Shown piece by piece: positions 1 to 8,364 of a DNA stretch of 64,000 nt (the stretch's first letter is position 1; each line of letters begins with the position of its first letter). The stretch spans positions 72,448 to 136,447 of the forward strand of contig DDSH01000030.1 in the NCBI GenBank assembly GCA_002343775.1, read 5' to 3'. The DNA is from Anaerolineales bacterium UBA2395 (GTDB taxonomy: Bacteria > Chloroflexota > Anaerolineae > Anaerolineales > Villigracilaceae). The translations under genes and the position numbers were made by a program. Below the pieces are notes generated by a model. The model was not told the origin of the DNA and did no database searches. It saw nothing but the letters and a program-made list of their open reading frames with translations.

Positions 1-1
1 C

Positions 2-226
2 GCGGCTCAATCCCTCGCCGTGATGCAAACCCTCGAAATGGATCCCGACAAGGTCAACGTCAACGGCGGCGCCATCGCACTCGGACATCCGCTCGGCTGC
101 ACTGGCTCGAAGCTCACCACCCAACTCATCTATGAAATGGGGCGCCGAAACTCAAAATATGGTATGGTTACCATGTGTATCGGCGGCGGTATGGGCGCTG
201 CGGCAATCTTCGAAAATCTTCAGTAA
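2..226 (+). CDS. Thiolase (acetyl-CoA acetyltransferase), C-terminal fragment
   Basis: Partial gene entering from the left edge. The readable C-terminal part carries the thiolase hallmark NVNGGAIALGHPLGCTGS, which holds the active-site His of the GHP motif, and ends with CIGGGMGAA, which holds the acid/base Cys in the CxG motif. Thiolases condense or cleave acyl-CoA in fatty-acid and acetoacetyl-CoA metabolism. The next gene encodes a small SCP2 lipid-binding protein, a common companion of thiolases. The substrate chain length cannot be judged from this fragment. Confidence 0.93.
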   Translation, partial: AAQSLAVMQTLEMDPDKVNVNGGAIALGHPLGCTGSKLTTQLIYEMGRRNSKYGMVTMCIGGGMGAAAIFENLQ

Positions 227-293
227 AAGTTACAGGTTGCAGGTTGAAAGTTCAAGGTTTACCTGCAACCTTCAACCTTCAACTTTCCAACCT
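226..293. repeat. Imperfect palindromic repeat of AGGTTGAA-type units
   Basis: The gap between the thiolase and SCP2 genes is almost entirely an imperfect inverted repeat. The left arm has units such as AGGTTGCAGGTTGAAAG and the right arm has CTGCAACCTTCAACCTTCAA. It resembles the units at 24.4, 34.25 and 37.8 kb, which have GTCGAAGGTC instead. As RNA it would fold just ahead of the ribosome-binding site AGGAGA of the SCP2 gene. Confidence 0.7.
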
Positions 294-303
294 AGGAGAA
301 AAA

Positions 304-630
304 ATGGCTCTTACAATCGAAACCCTTATGTCCAAAATGCCCGGCGCGTTCATTCCTGAAAAAGCCGCAGGGCTGGACGCCACCATTCAATTCAAGTTCA
401 CTGGCGAAGAAGCGGGTGAATGGTACGCCACCATCAAAGACGGCAAATGCGAAGTTGCTAAAGGCACGCATGCTTCCCCAAAGATGACCCTCACCGCTGA
501 TTCGAGCGATTACGTCAAAATCTTCACCGGCGAGATCGATGGGATGCAAGCCTTCATGCAGGGCAAACTCAAACTTGCTGGCGACCTGAATTTGGCGATG
601 AAACTGACCCAGATGTTCAAGATCAAGTAA
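304..630 (+). CDS. SCP2 sterol-binding domain protein
   Basis: Predicted 108-residue soluble protein. It matches a stand-alone SCP2 (sterol carrier protein 2) fold: an N-terminal helix, then KFTGEEAGEWYATIKDGKCEV and a C-terminal part with the GKLKLAGDLNLAMKL pattern that lines the lipid tunnel. Such small proteins are thought to bind fatty acyl chains or acyl-CoA. The ATG at 304 follows AGGAGA at a good distance; a longer upstream reading frame only runs through the repeat and is rejected. The upstream thiolase suggests a lipid-metabolism operon. The ligand is unknown. Confidence 0.85.
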   Translation: MALTIETLMSKMPGAFIPEKAAGLDATIQFKFTGEEAGEWYATIKDGKCEVAKGTHASPKMTLTADSSDYVKIFTGEIDGMQAFMQGKLKLAGDLNLAMKLTQMFKIK

Positions 631-650
631 ATTCATCGCACCTAAATTTG

Positions 651-683
651 ACCCGGAGGACATTTGACCCCTCCGGGTTTTTT
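651..683 (+). terminator. Rho-independent terminator after the SCP2 gene
   Basis: ACCCGGAGG (651-659) pairs with CCTCCGGGT (670-678), followed by a run of T. It ends the thiolase-SCP2 transcript before terC. Confidence 0.85.
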
Positions 684-730
684 GTTGAATTTGGTAGAAT
701 TGCGCCATTCTCTTCTCAGGAGCGTCAGCC

Positions 731-1594
731 GTGGATTTTAGTTGGATATCATCCCCCGAAACCTGGATCGCCTTTATCACGCTCGTGGCATTGGAACTCG
801 TGCTGGGCGTGGATAATGTCATCTTCATCTCGATCCTTGCCGGAAAGCTTCCCCAGCAGGACCAGAAGCGCGCCCGCAACACCGGCATTATGATGGCGGT
901 TCTCACGCGTATTTTATTGTTATTCTCCCTCTCATGGATCATCGGACTAGAAGATGCGCTCTTCTCCATGCCGTGGTTTGGTGGTGAGGAGATCGGTATT
1001 TCTGGGCGCGATTTGATCTTGATCGCAGGCGGTATCTTCCTTTTATGGAAAGCTACTCACGAGATCCATGACAAATTGGAAGGCAAGGAAGGTCACGCTT
1101 CAGCGAAGGTCGCTGCGACGTTTTGGAGCGTTATCGTCCAGATTATGTTGTTGGATATCGTCTTCTCGCTCGACTCAGTCATTACCGCGGTTGGCATGGT
1201 AGACCATATTGAGATTATGGTCTTTGCTGTGATCGTTGCCGCCCTGGTAATGATCTTCACGGCTGGACCCCTTAGCGCATTCGTGGAAAAGCACCCCACC
1301 ATCAAAATTCTTGCCCTCAGTTTTCTTCTGCTGATCGGCTTCACTCTGGTTGTAGAAGGGCTGCACCAGCATATTCCGAAGGGGTACATTTACTTTGCGA
1401 TGGGCTTTTCGATCCTTGTCGAACTGTTGAACCTGCGCGTTCGGCAGAACGAACGTCAGCCTGTTCAGCTGCACAAACCCTATAAAGCGGAAGCCGTTCC
1501 CGCATTTGCTGCTCCAGTTGCTGAAACGAAAGGCCTTCCCGTAAAAAGCGCCAAACCAAAATCAAAGCCGAAAGCAAAGCCTAAAAAGAAATAA
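731..1594 (+). CDS. TerC family integral membrane protein
   Basis: Predicted 287 residues with about seven hydrophobic segments. The family signatures LELVLGVDNVIFISI near the N-terminus and DIVFSLDSVITAVGM in the middle carry the conserved acidic and Asn residues in membrane helices. TerC proteins are linked to metal-ion (Mn2+) export and to tellurite resistance when encoded in ter operons; no other ter gene is nearby, so metal homeostasis is the likelier role. The start is GTG at 731. The C-terminal tail is unusually Lys-Pro rich and predicted cytoplasmic. Function beyond family level is inference. Confidence 0.9.
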   Translation: MDFSWISSPETWIAFITLVALELVLGVDNVIFISILAGKLPQQDQKRARNTGIMMAVLTRILLLFSLSWIIGLEDALFSMPWFGGEEIGISGRDLILIAGGIFLLWKATHEIHDKLEGKEGHASAKVAATFWSVIVQIMLLDIVFSLDSVITAVGMVDHIEIMVFAVIVAALVMIFTAGPLSAFVEKHPTIKILALSFLLLIGFTLVVEGLHQHIPKGYIYFAMGFSILVELLNLRVRQNERQPVQLHKPYKAEAVPAFAAPVAETKGLPVKSAKPKSKPKAKPKKK

Positions 1595-1600
1595 CCAATG

Positions 1601-1634
1601 GAAAAAGCGGACTCCGATAGAGGTCCGCTTTTTC
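1601..1634. terminator. Bidirectional terminator between terC-like gene and thrB
   Basis: GAAAAAGCGGAC (1601-1612) pairs perfectly with GTCCGCTTTTTC (1623-1634) around a 10-base loop. It has T-runs on both strands and serves the two convergent genes. It touches the thrB stop codon. Confidence 0.92.
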
Positions 1635-2518
1635 TATATTCGATGCACACCCTTCCCGCTTGGATTGGTGATGATCCGCTTTGTGCCGATTCCCCGTTCT
1701 TCGAAAATGGACTGGATCTCCGACTTTACCTTCTCAGCATCCTCCGGTTGGACAAAAGCAATGATGGATGGTCCTGCGCCGGATAGCGCAGCCGCCCCGA
1801 ACTGGCGGGCTGCCTTATATGCTGCCGCACCGCCTGAGATATGCCGCAGCCGATACGGCTGATGAATGCGGTCTTCCATCACCTTTTGGAGCAAATCCAG
1901 ATCACCGCTTCGAATCGCATCTACGACCAGCGCTGCACGCCCGATATTGTGGATCGCATCTGAACGGGAGACAGACCTGGGTAAGACTGCGCGTGCAATT
2001 TTTGTGGGCCACTCCACCAACGGTTTGACGATGACCAGTGTCAGCGGCGGAACCTCATACCGCCGGGTGATGATCTCATCGCGGGTCATGACCGAGACGA
2101 CCAACCCGCCCAACAATGCCGGAGCGACATTATCAGGATGCCCCTCCATCTCTGTGGCGATCTTCAATAAGTCACATTCATGGAGTGGTTTGCCGAGCAT
2201 TTCGTTCGCACCGAAAAGTCCGGCAACGATCGCTGCTGCACTCGAACCGAGTCCGCTGCTGACGAGAATTTGATTGTGTGCCCGGATCGTCGCTCCGCGA
2301 AATGGTATGCCGCAAATTTCATGCAGGTTTGCGTACGCTTTGGTCAGCAAATTCTTCGAACTCTTGTTGAACTTTTCAGCGCCCTCGCCAGCGACAAGGT
2401 ATGTGATTCGATCCGCCGGTTCGAACGTGATCTCATTCCAGACATCCAGCGCCAGCCCCATGCAATCGAAGCCGGGACCTAGATTTGCGGATGTGGCAGG
2501 GACTCGGATTTTTATCAT
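1634..2518 (-). CDS. thrB: Homoserine kinase
   Basis: Predicted 294 residues, a normal length for the GHMP-kinase ThrB. N-terminal VPATSANLGPGFD is the GHMP motif 1, and LVSSGLGSSAAAIVAG is the Gly/Ser-rich ATP loop. The C-terminal ALSGAGPSIIAF is GHMP motif 3. It phosphorylates homoserine in threonine synthesis. The ATG at 2518 is preferred over a longer frame because MIKIRVPATSAN is the usual N-terminus. On this strand a TATAAT lies only 6 bases before the ATG, so the mRNA may be leaderless. The divergent neighbour is thrC, the next enzyme of the pathway. Confidence 0.96.
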   Translation of the reverse strand: MIKIRVPATSANLGPGFDCMGLALDVWNEITFEPADRITYLVAGEGAEKFNKSSKNLLTKAYANLHEICGIPFRGATIRAHNQILVSSGLGSSAAAIVAGLFGANEMLGKPLHECDLLKIATEMEGHPDNVAPALLGGLVVSVMTRDEIITRRYEVPPLTLVIVKPLVEWPTKIARAVLPRSVSRSDAIHNIGRAALVVDAIRSGDLDLLQKVMEDRIHQPYRLRHISGGAAAYKAARQFGAAALSGAGPSIIAFVQPEDAEKVKSEIQSIFEERGIGTKRIITNPSGKGVHRI

Positions 2519-2524
2519 GACCAC

Positions 2525-2532
2525 ATTATAAT
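2525..2532. promoter_or_regulatory. Palindromic ATTATAAT, shared -10 for thrB and thrC
   Basis: ATTATAAT reads as TATAAT on both strands. On the minus strand it sits 6 bases ahead of the thrB ATG. On the plus strand it sits 27 bases ahead of the thrC ATG, which has its own CGGAG ribosome site. One element may drive both genes of the pathway. Confidence 0.65.
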
Positions 2533-2559
2533 CGCCGCATTCCCAACCTCGGAGTTGAC

Positions 2560-3594
2560 ATGACATACCAGGGCTTGATCCATCGCTATCGGCAGTATCT
2601 CGATCTACCTGCCCACACCCAGACCATTTCTTTGCTCGAAGGCAACACCCCGCTGATTCCCATGCCGCGCCTTGGCAGGGAATTGGGCTGTGACCTGTTT
2701 ATCAAATATGAAGGCTTGAATCCCACCGGCTCGTTCAAAGACCGCGGCATGACCGCCGCCATCAGCGAAGCCGTGGGGCGTGGCGCGAGGACTGTCATCT
2801 GTGCTTCCACGGGCAACACAGCGGCATCAGCGGCGGCATATGCGGCGCGCGCGGGCTTGCGTTCCATCGTGCTTATTCCCGAAGGCAAGGTGGCGGTGGG
2901 GAAGTTGGCGGGAGCCATCGCCTATGGTGCAGAGGTCATCCAAATTCAAGGGTCGTTCGACGATGCGCTGACGCTCGTGGTCGAGATCACCCAGAAGACG
3001 CCCATCGCGCTGGTCAATTCCATCAACCCATATCGCATCGAAGGGCAGAAGACTTCGCCGTTCGAGATTTGTGATGTGCTCGGTTCCGCGCCAGATTGGT
3101 TGTGCTTGCCTGTTGGAAATGCGGGCAACATCACCTCATATTGGGCGGGCTTCAAACAATATGGGAAGGGACTTCCGCGGGTGCTGGGCGTGCAGGCAGA
3201 GGGAGCCGCTCCGCTTGTGTTGGGGCATCCCGTGGAAAAGCCGGAGACTGTCGCAACTGCCATTCGCATAGGCAAACCGGCGCGCGGAGAGCAGGCACTG
3301 GATGCAGCACATGAATCCAATGGAAAGATCATCGCAGTGTCTGATGCGCAGATATTGGAAGCACAGCGCATCCTCGCTTCAGAAGGGGTGTGGGTTGAGC
3401 CCGCATCTGCGGCGGGGCTGGCAGGCTTGTTCGCAGAAACAGCCCAAGGGTCGGTCGATGTGAAGGGGAAAAGAGTTGTGGTCGTTTGCACCGGTCACGG
3501 CATGAAAGACCCGTCTATCATCACCGAATCGTTCACCTCCCCGCAGGTCATCCCGGCGGATTACCATGCATTGATCGAAGTGATCGGTGAGTAA
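2560..3594 (+). CDS. thrC: Threonine synthase
   Basis: Predicted 344-residue PLP enzyme converting O-phosphohomoserine to threonine. FIKYEGLNPTGSFKDRGMT contains the PLP-binding Lys (SFKDRG). ASTGNTAASAAAYAARAG is the Asn-containing loop that contacts PLP, and LPVGNAGN is the Gly-rich phosphate cup. The length fits the short bacterial class lacking the yeast-type N-terminal extension. It is divergent to thrB with only 41 bases between the start codons. Confidence 0.96.
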   Translation: MTYQGLIHRYRQYLDLPAHTQTISLLEGNTPLIPMPRLGRELGCDLFIKYEGLNPTGSFKDRGMTAAISEAVGRGARTVICASTGNTAASAAAYAARAGLRSIVLIPEGKVAVGKLAGAIAYGAEVIQIQGSFDDALTLVVEITQKTPIALVNSINPYRIEGQKTSPFEICDVLGSAPDWLCLPVGNAGNITSYWAGFKQYGKGLPRVLGVQAEGAAPLVLGHPVEKPETVATAIRIGKPARGEQALDAAHESNGKIIAVSDAQILEAQRILASEGVWVEPASAAGLAGLFAETAQGSVDVKGKRVVVVCTGHGMKDPSIITESFTSPQVIPADYHALIEVIGE

Positions 3595-3633
3595 TATTGA
3601 TGGAAGCGCTTCTTTCGGAGTAAAATAGAGTCA

Positions 3634-5277
3634 ATGTCCAACTCACCCCTCATAATCGACAGTCTTACTTTCAAATACCGAACCCGCCCTGAATTAGCCA
3701 TCGAAGATATTTCCTTCGAACTAAAGCAGGGTGAATTATTATTAATCGCCGGCTCCAGCGGATGTGGCAAGACCACACTGGCGCGTTGTATCAACGGGTT
3801 GATCCCGCGTAGTTATCGCGGTGAACGCCAAGGCTCGGTGCTGCTAAACGGTAGGGAAGTTGCCGAGATGCAGATTCCCGAAATGGCGCAGATGGTGGGC
3901 ACACTGCTGCAAGACCCGGAGCGTCAGATCGTCGCGAGCAATGTGTTCAACGAAATTGCTTTCGGTCCTGAAAACCTCGGTCTGCCTCGTGAGGAGATCG
4001 TCAGCCGCGTGGATCAAGCCATGAAACGCCTTAACATCGAATATTTGCGCGAGCGGGAGACCTTCAATCTTTCCGGCGGTGAAAAGCAGAAAGTTGCGCT
4101 GGCTGGCGTGTTGACGATGAACCCGTCCATTTTGCTGTTGGATGAACCGCTCGCATCACTCGACCCTGCCTCTGCCCATGAGGCGTTGAGCGTCTTCCGC
4201 AGCCTCGCCGATGAAGGCAAAACCGTCATCCTTGTGGAGCACCGTGTGGAAGATGCGATTGCCATCCAGCCGGACCGTATGCTTTACATGGAAGAGGGAC
4301 GCATCAAATACCTCGGTCCGATTCGCGACCTGCCGAAGGAGATCGATCACACAAAGGTTAAACTCCCGGCGCCGTGGGTGGTACAAAGGGTCAAGGCGTT
4401 GGATCCGGTTCCCGAATCCGCGCCCCAGCCCAAGGTCGAAGAAAGCAGCGAGCCGCTTGTCGTCTTTGAGGATGTTGATTTTCGCTACGGTGATGAATAT
4501 CCACTCATCCTGAAAAATGTCAACCTTACGATCAACCGTGGTGATTTGATCGCGGTTCTGGGTCCGAATGGGGCTGGCAAATCTACGTTGGTGAAACACG
4601 CCATCGGTTTGCTCAAGCCCACCAAAGGACGTGTGTTGGTTGAGGGACAGGATACTCGCAAGATGAGCGTGGCTCAGATCGCGCGTGTGCTGGGCTATGT
4701 GTTTCAAAGTCCCACACATATGTTGTACGCACCGACCGTAAAGGAAGAGTTGGAGTTCGGTCCGAAGAATTTGAATTTCAACCCTGACGACATGGCGAAA
4801 TCTATAGCTGAAAGTTTGTCCACCGTGAACCTGAACGGTTTCGAGGAGTATCCGCCGTTGGGGTTGTCGTTCGGGCAGCAAAAACGCACGACCATCGCAG
4901 CCGTGCTTGCGATGCGCTCGAAGATTCTTATCATGGATGAGCCAACCGCCGGGCAGGATTTTGCCAACTATACTCATTTCATGGAGACCCTGTGTAAAAC
5001 GTCCGACGGTAGGGAGTCCATCCTTTCTGCGAATTTCGCCTCCACGCTTTTTATTACACACGACCTTGATCTGGCTGTGACGTACGCCAACCGCGTCCTG
5101 TTGTTTGGTGACAAGCATATTGTTGCCGATGGCAGGCCGGAGGATGTGTTGAAAGATGTGGATATGCTGTTGAAGTATCGTGTCCGTCCCACTTCGCTTC
5201 TTCATCTTAACCTCGACCTGCTCGGGAAGACCGGAAGATTTTTACCCGCCGAATCTTTGGCGGGGTTTGCCGCGTGA
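3634..5277 (+). CDS. ECF transporter double ATPase (fused EcfA1-EcfA2)
   Basis: Predicted 547 residues with two ABC ATPase domains in one chain. Domain 1 has Walker A GSSGCGKT at 40-47, signature LSGGE at 146-150 and Walker B LLLDEP. Domain 2 has Walker A GPNGAGKS at 310-317, a variant signature LSFGQ at 411-415 and LIMDEPTAGQD. It powers an energy-coupling-factor importer with the S component and EcfT that follow. Between Walker B and the H-loop of domain 2 there is a longer stretch than usual (about residues 444-470). Such fused ATPases commonly accompany UPF0397-type S proteins. The imported vitamin or metabolite is not known. Confidence 0.93.
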   Translation: MSNSPLIIDSLTFKYRTRPELAIEDISFELKQGELLLIAGSSGCGKTTLARCINGLIPRSYRGERQGSVLLNGREVAEMQIPEMAQMVGTLLQDPERQIVASNVFNEIAFGPENLGLPREEIVSRVDQAMKRLNIEYLRERETFNLSGGEKQKVALAGVLTMNPSILLLDEPLASLDPASAHEALSVFRSLADEGKTVILVEHRVEDAIAIQPDRMLYMEEGRIKYLGPIRDLPKEIDHTKVKLPAPWVVQRVKALDPVPESAPQPKVEESSEPLVVFEDVDFRYGDEYPLILKNVNLTINRGDLIAVLGPNGAGKSTLVKHAIGLLKPTKGRVLVEGQDTRKMSVAQIARVLGYVFQSPTHMLYAPTVKEELEFGPKNLNFNPDDMAKSIAESLSTVNLNGFEEYPPLGLSFGQQKRTTIAAVLAMRSKILIMDEPTAGQDFANYTHFMETLCKTSDGRESILSANFASTLFITHDLDLAVTYANRVLLFGDKHIVADGRPEDVLKDVDMLLKYRVRPTSLLHLNLDLLGKTGRFLPAESLAGFAA

Positions 5278-5281
5278 TTTT

Positions 5282-5345
5282 CCCTGTAACGCGCATGCGT
5301 TCACAGGGTTATCAATAATGGGTCAGCGTCCCATCATAATTTTTT
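5282..5345 (+). promoter_or_regulatory. Two intercistronic hairpins inside the ECF operon
   Basis: First hairpin: CCCTGT-AACGC (5282-5292) pairs with GCGTT-C-ACAGGG (5297-5308), an 11-bp stem with one bulge and a GCAT loop. Second: ATGGG (5318-5322) pairs with CCCAT (5330-5334), followed by TTTTTT. They may adjust the amount of ATPase relative to the S component, or stabilise processed ends. Confidence 0.5.
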
Positions 5346-5361
5346 CATAAGGAGAGAAGTC

Positions 5362-5910
5362 ATGAACGACAAAAGCACCTGGGAATTTGGAACCCGCCAA
5401 GTTGTGTACGGCGCAATCGGCGCAGCGCTTTATGGTGTGTTCTCCTGGGCAACCAATATTTTCCCTCTGCCTGCGGCGGGTAATGTAACCTTCCGCCCGG
5501 CGGTGGCTGTGCTGATCTTCTTCGGCGCAGCGTATGGACCGTGGGTCGGTTTGCTTGCCGGTTTCATCGGCAATACGCTCGGTGACGCATTGAGCGGCTG
5601 GGGTTTCTATTGGAATTGGAGCCTCGGCAATGGTCTCATGGGCATGGTTGCCGGTCTCGCCATGGCTGCGATCAAGGACTTCAAGGCGCAGGCAGATATC
5701 ATCAAGGCGGTCGGTTTTGGGCTGGCGGGTATTGTCGTCGGCATGTTGTTCGCATCGCTAACGGAGATGTTCACAGGCGGCATCGATCTTAACACGGCGC
5801 TGGTTGGGTACTTCACGCCTGCCGTCATCGGCAACGCGGTTGTGACCATCATCCTTGTGCCGATCCTGATGATCGCCTTCGCCGCCGTCGCTTCGAGACG
5901 GGGTCGCTAA
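5362..5910 (+). CDS. ECF transporter S component (UPF0397-like)
   Basis: Predicted 182 residues with five or six membrane helices. GAALYGVFSWATNI in helix 1 provides the small-residue surface that docks on EcfT. FFGAAYGPWVGLLAGFIGNTLGDAL resembles the UPF0397/ECF-ribofla_trS family signature. It binds the substrate in the membrane and is exchanged or energised by EcfT and the fused ATPase. A strong AAGGAGAGAAG ribosome site precedes the ATG. It ends 4 bases before ecfT. The substrate cannot be read from the sequence, and no riboswitch is visible upstream of the operon. Confidence 0.88.
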   Translation: MNDKSTWEFGTRQVVYGAIGAALYGVFSWATNIFPLPAAGNVTFRPAVAVLIFFGAAYGPWVGLLAGFIGNTLGDALSGWGFYWNWSLGNGLMGMVAGLAMAAIKDFKAQADIIKAVGFGLAGIVVGMLFASLTEMFTGGIDLNTALVGYFTPAVIGNAVVTIILVPILMIAFAAVASRRGR

Positions 5911-5914
5911 TTTT

Positions 5915-6775
5915 ATGTTGGTCACCTTTAAGTATCGTCCGCGTAATACATTCATTCAACGCCTGGACCCGCGCACTCGTCTGATCTTCTTTCTGTGCGT
6001 TGTGCTTGCGTTGACGATCCCCGAAATCTGGGACTATCGCTTCATCCTTCCCTTGTTCTTTGTTTCGCTGACCCTGTTCCTGATATCCCATATCGAGTGG
6101 AAGGATGTAAGGCGTATTTTGCCCTTCATGTTCATCCTCGTATTTTTCATCGTGGGGTTGAACGGTCTGCTTTCGGGACGCGGCGGTCCTTCTTCGGTGA
6201 CCAACATTCCTTCTCCTGTTGTCTTTGAGGTCTTGTGGGGGATTCCCATCACGGTCTCAAAGATGTGGTTCGCGCTGACCCAGATCACACGCATGTTCAC
6301 AATGGCGCTTTTGGTGATCCCCATTCCATACACCATGGATCCAAACATCTATGGAACGGCGTTCAAGCGCATGGGCGCATCAGACAAGGTCTCGTTCACC
6401 ATGGATCTGGCGTTCCGCTTTCTGCCGACCTTTGCGCGCGATTTCATGATCACCATGGATGCGCAACGCGCGCGCGGTTATGAGATGGATAATCTCAAAG
6501 GCGGGTTGGTGGCTCGCATTCAAAGGCTTGCACCGCTGATCATCCCGGTGGTGATGCAGTCCACGGTGACGGGTGAGGAGGTCATCGACGCGATGGACTT
6601 GCGCGCTTTCGGCACCAAACCACGCACATGGTTGAAGGATTTGAAATACGCCCCCCGCGACTTTTTCCTGCTTGGGCTGGGCGTCGCGATCTTTATCGGA
6701 TGCTGTGTGTTCAAATGGGGATTCGGCGTTGGCGGCTATTTTGTGCCGGATTTCTTCACCAATTTGTTCATTTGA
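5915..6775 (+). CDS. ecfT: ECF transporter transmembrane protein EcfT
   Basis: Predicted 286 residues, with several N-terminal membrane helices and a C-terminal coupling domain. The two ATPase-coupling motifs are visible: RARG at about 185-188 in DAQRARGYE, and LRAFG at about 229-233. It is the scaffold linking the S component to the double ATPase. It follows the S component by 4 bases and is the last gene of the three-gene operon, which ends in a strong terminator. Confidence 0.93.
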   Translation: MLVTFKYRPRNTFIQRLDPRTRLIFFLCVVLALTIPEIWDYRFILPLFFVSLTLFLISHIEWKDVRRILPFMFILVFFIVGLNGLLSGRGGPSSVTNIPSPVVFEVLWGIPITVSKMWFALTQITRMFTMALLVIPIPYTMDPNIYGTAFKRMGASDKVSFTMDLAFRFLPTFARDFMITMDAQRARGYEMDNLKGGLVARIQRLAPLIIPVVMQSTVTGEEVIDAMDLRAFGTKPRTWLKDLKYAPRDFFLLGLGVAIFIGCCVFKWGFGVGGYFVPDFFTNLFI

Positions 6776-6785
6776 TGGTGAGCGA

Positions 6786-6817
6786 CAAAAAATCGCCGCT
6801 TATGCGGCGATTTTTTG
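6786..6817. terminator. Bidirectional terminator between ecfT and DUF1684 gene
   Basis: CAAAAAATCGCCGC (6786-6799) pairs with GCGGCGATTTTTTG (6804-6817) around a TTAT loop. The genes on both sides converge here. Confidence 0.95.
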
Positions 6818-6818
6818 T

Positions 6819-7640
6819 TTAATGTTTTTGGTAGGTTTCCCCGGCTGTCACCTTGAAATCGAGGTGATTTTGCTCAGGAGCAAAGACGCAGGTGGCAAAG
6901 TCGGTGAAGGCGCAGGGTGGGTTGTAGGCTTTGTTGAAATCGAGGAAGACCTTGCCGTTTGACTCTACGTCCGCGATCAGGTAGCGTCCGGTGGGGTAGG
7001 TTTCATCTTTGCTGGTGGGGTCCCAGAAGCGCAGGAAGAGCGTGCCGTCGTCTTCCTTGTTGATATCCACTTTGTGGGTGGTGCTGTTGAATTCGAAGGA
7101 CAGGTAGCCTTCGACGGGGAATTCTGCTTTCTCGCCGGTCAGGTCGGGGAAGTACGCCATTTTGGGGCGGTCATACGGGGTAAAGGTTGCGGCGAGGCGA
7201 AAACTCTCTTCGATGTCGTACCAGGTTCGGGCGGGGAAAGAACGGCGTTCTTCACGTTTGTTATCCCAAATGCGGACGCCCATCCGATTCCCACGTTGGA
7301 TGACCACCATCTGGATGTCTTCCAGTTTGATGTAGCTGGCGTTTTCGGAGATATCCGGCTGGAGGATGGCGAAATCGGTCTGTGTGTCGTTGACCTTGAC
7401 CCTTTCACCGGGGTTGACGCGCAGGGAAACGGATTTGCCGTTGTATTCGAAGGAGCCTATGATGGCTGCGATGCGGTCTGGTAATTGGATCTCACACTTG
7501 GGGTCGGAGCCGAACTGGTTTTTACCAAGTTTCAGCCAGGATAAGCCAGCCAGCGCCAGCCAGCCATTTTCCTTGCGGATGAGGTCGTCGCGTTCTTTGC
7601 GCCATTCCTGAATGGCTTGCCGGTAGGTTTTTTCCGTCAT
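6819..7640 (-). CDS. DUF1684 domain protein
   Basis: Predicted 273-residue soluble protein without signal peptide. It begins YRQAIQEWRKERDDLIRKENGWLALAG, the characteristic N-terminus of the DUF1684 family. The C-terminal part has YLIADVESNGKVFLDFNKAYNPPCAFTDFATC, also typical (the conserved NPPCAF motif). The biochemical role is unknown. It is a single-gene unit. The promoter-like TATAAT lies 8 bases before the ATG with no ribosome site between them, which suggests a leaderless mRNA. Confidence 0.88.
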   Translation of the reverse strand: MTEKTYRQAIQEWRKERDDLIRKENGWLALAGLSWLKLGKNQFGSDPKCEIQLPDRIAAIIGSFEYNGKSVSLRVNPGERVKVNDTQTDFAILQPDISENASYIKLEDIQMVVIQRGNRMGVRIWDNKREERRSFPARTWYDIEESFRLAATFTPYDRPKMAYFPDLTGEKAEFPVEGYLSFEFNSTTHKVDINKEDDGTLFLRFWDPTSKDETYPTGRYLIADVESNGKVFLDFNKAYNPPCAFTDFATCVFAPEQNHLDFKVTAGETYQKH

Positions 7641-7648
7641 ATATCAAA

Positions 7649-7654
7649 ATTATA
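7649..7654 (-). promoter_or_regulatory. -10 element directly before the DUF1684 ATG
   Basis: TATAAT on the minus strand, then 8 bases, then ATG at 7640. Transcription would start at or next to the start codon. Confidence 0.55.
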
Positions 7655-7741
7655 CCAAAACGCTATACCAATCAGACCCCGGCTTTCATTTTTGATAAAA
7701 TCACGCCTGCTGGAAAAAGCCAACAAAACGAGGAGAAAAAA

Positions 7742-8296
7742 ATGGGATTGAAACCCGATCATTGGATCCGCAAGATGGCATTGGAGCAGGGCATGATCGA
7801 ACCGTTTGTGGATAAACAGGTGCGCCAGGGGGTGATCTCGTACGGTGTGTCGTCGTATGGGTATGATGTGCGTGTGGCGAATGAGTTCAAGATCTTTACG
7901 AATGTGTTTTCGGCAACGGTGGACCCTAAGCATTTCGACACGAATTCGATGGTGGATTATGTGGGGGATGTATGTGTGGTGCCGCCGAATTCGTTCGCGC
8001 TGGCGCGGACCGTGGAGTATTTCCGTATCCCGCGCAAGGTGCTCACCGTGTGCTTGGGGAAGTCCACCTATGCGCGCTGTGGCATCATCGTCAATGTCAC
8101 GCCGTTCGAGCCGGAGTGGGAGGGTTTTGTGACGTTGGAAATTTCCAACACCACGCCGCTCCCGGCGAAGATCTACGCCAACGAAGGTCTGGCGCAGGTG
8201 CTGTTCTTTGAAGCGGATGATGAATGTGAGATTTCATACGCGGATAAAAAAGGGAAATACCAAAAGCAGCAGTCGATCGTGCTGCCCAAACTGTAG
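7742..8296 (+). CDS. dcd: dCTP deaminase
   Basis: Predicted 184 residues. GVISYGVSSYGYDVRVANEFK near residues 30-50 is the family signature. GKSTYARCGIIVNVTPFEPEWEG (about 106-128) and TLEISN supply the catalytic Ser108, Arg112 and Glu133 equivalents. The enzyme deaminates dCTP to dUTP for dTMP supply; bifunctional dCTP deaminase/dUTPase forms share this fold and cannot be excluded. The ATG follows GAGGAGAAAAAA. It ends 68 bases before the likely start of the HD-GYP gene and may be co-transcribed with it. Confidence 0.94.
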   Translation: MGLKPDHWIRKMALEQGMIEPFVDKQVRQGVISYGVSSYGYDVRVANEFKIFTNVFSATVDPKHFDTNSMVDYVGDVCVVPPNSFALARTVEYFRIPRKVLTVCLGKSTYARCGIIVNVTPFEPEWEGFVTLEISNTTPLPAKIYANEGLAQVLFFEADDECEISYADKKGKYQKQQSIVLPKL

Positions 8297-8364
8297 TTGA
8301 GATGAAACCCTGCCGCATCATTGGATGTGGAGGGCGGGGTTCCTTGGAAGGCAGGAGCATTTGC

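Noticed and set aside
292..969. Long minus-strand reading frame across the SCP2 and terC genes
   Set aside because: It is antisense to two clear family members and its translation shows no recognisable motif.
4156..5205. 349-codon minus-strand frame inside the ECF ATPase gene
   Set aside because: It is a shadow of the ATPase second domain; composition is His/Arg rich and without family signals.
5278..5361. Vitamin riboswitch before the ECF S component
   Set aside because: The 84-base gap is too short and shows only simple hairpins, without a known aptamer pattern; the 39 bases before the ATPase are also too short.
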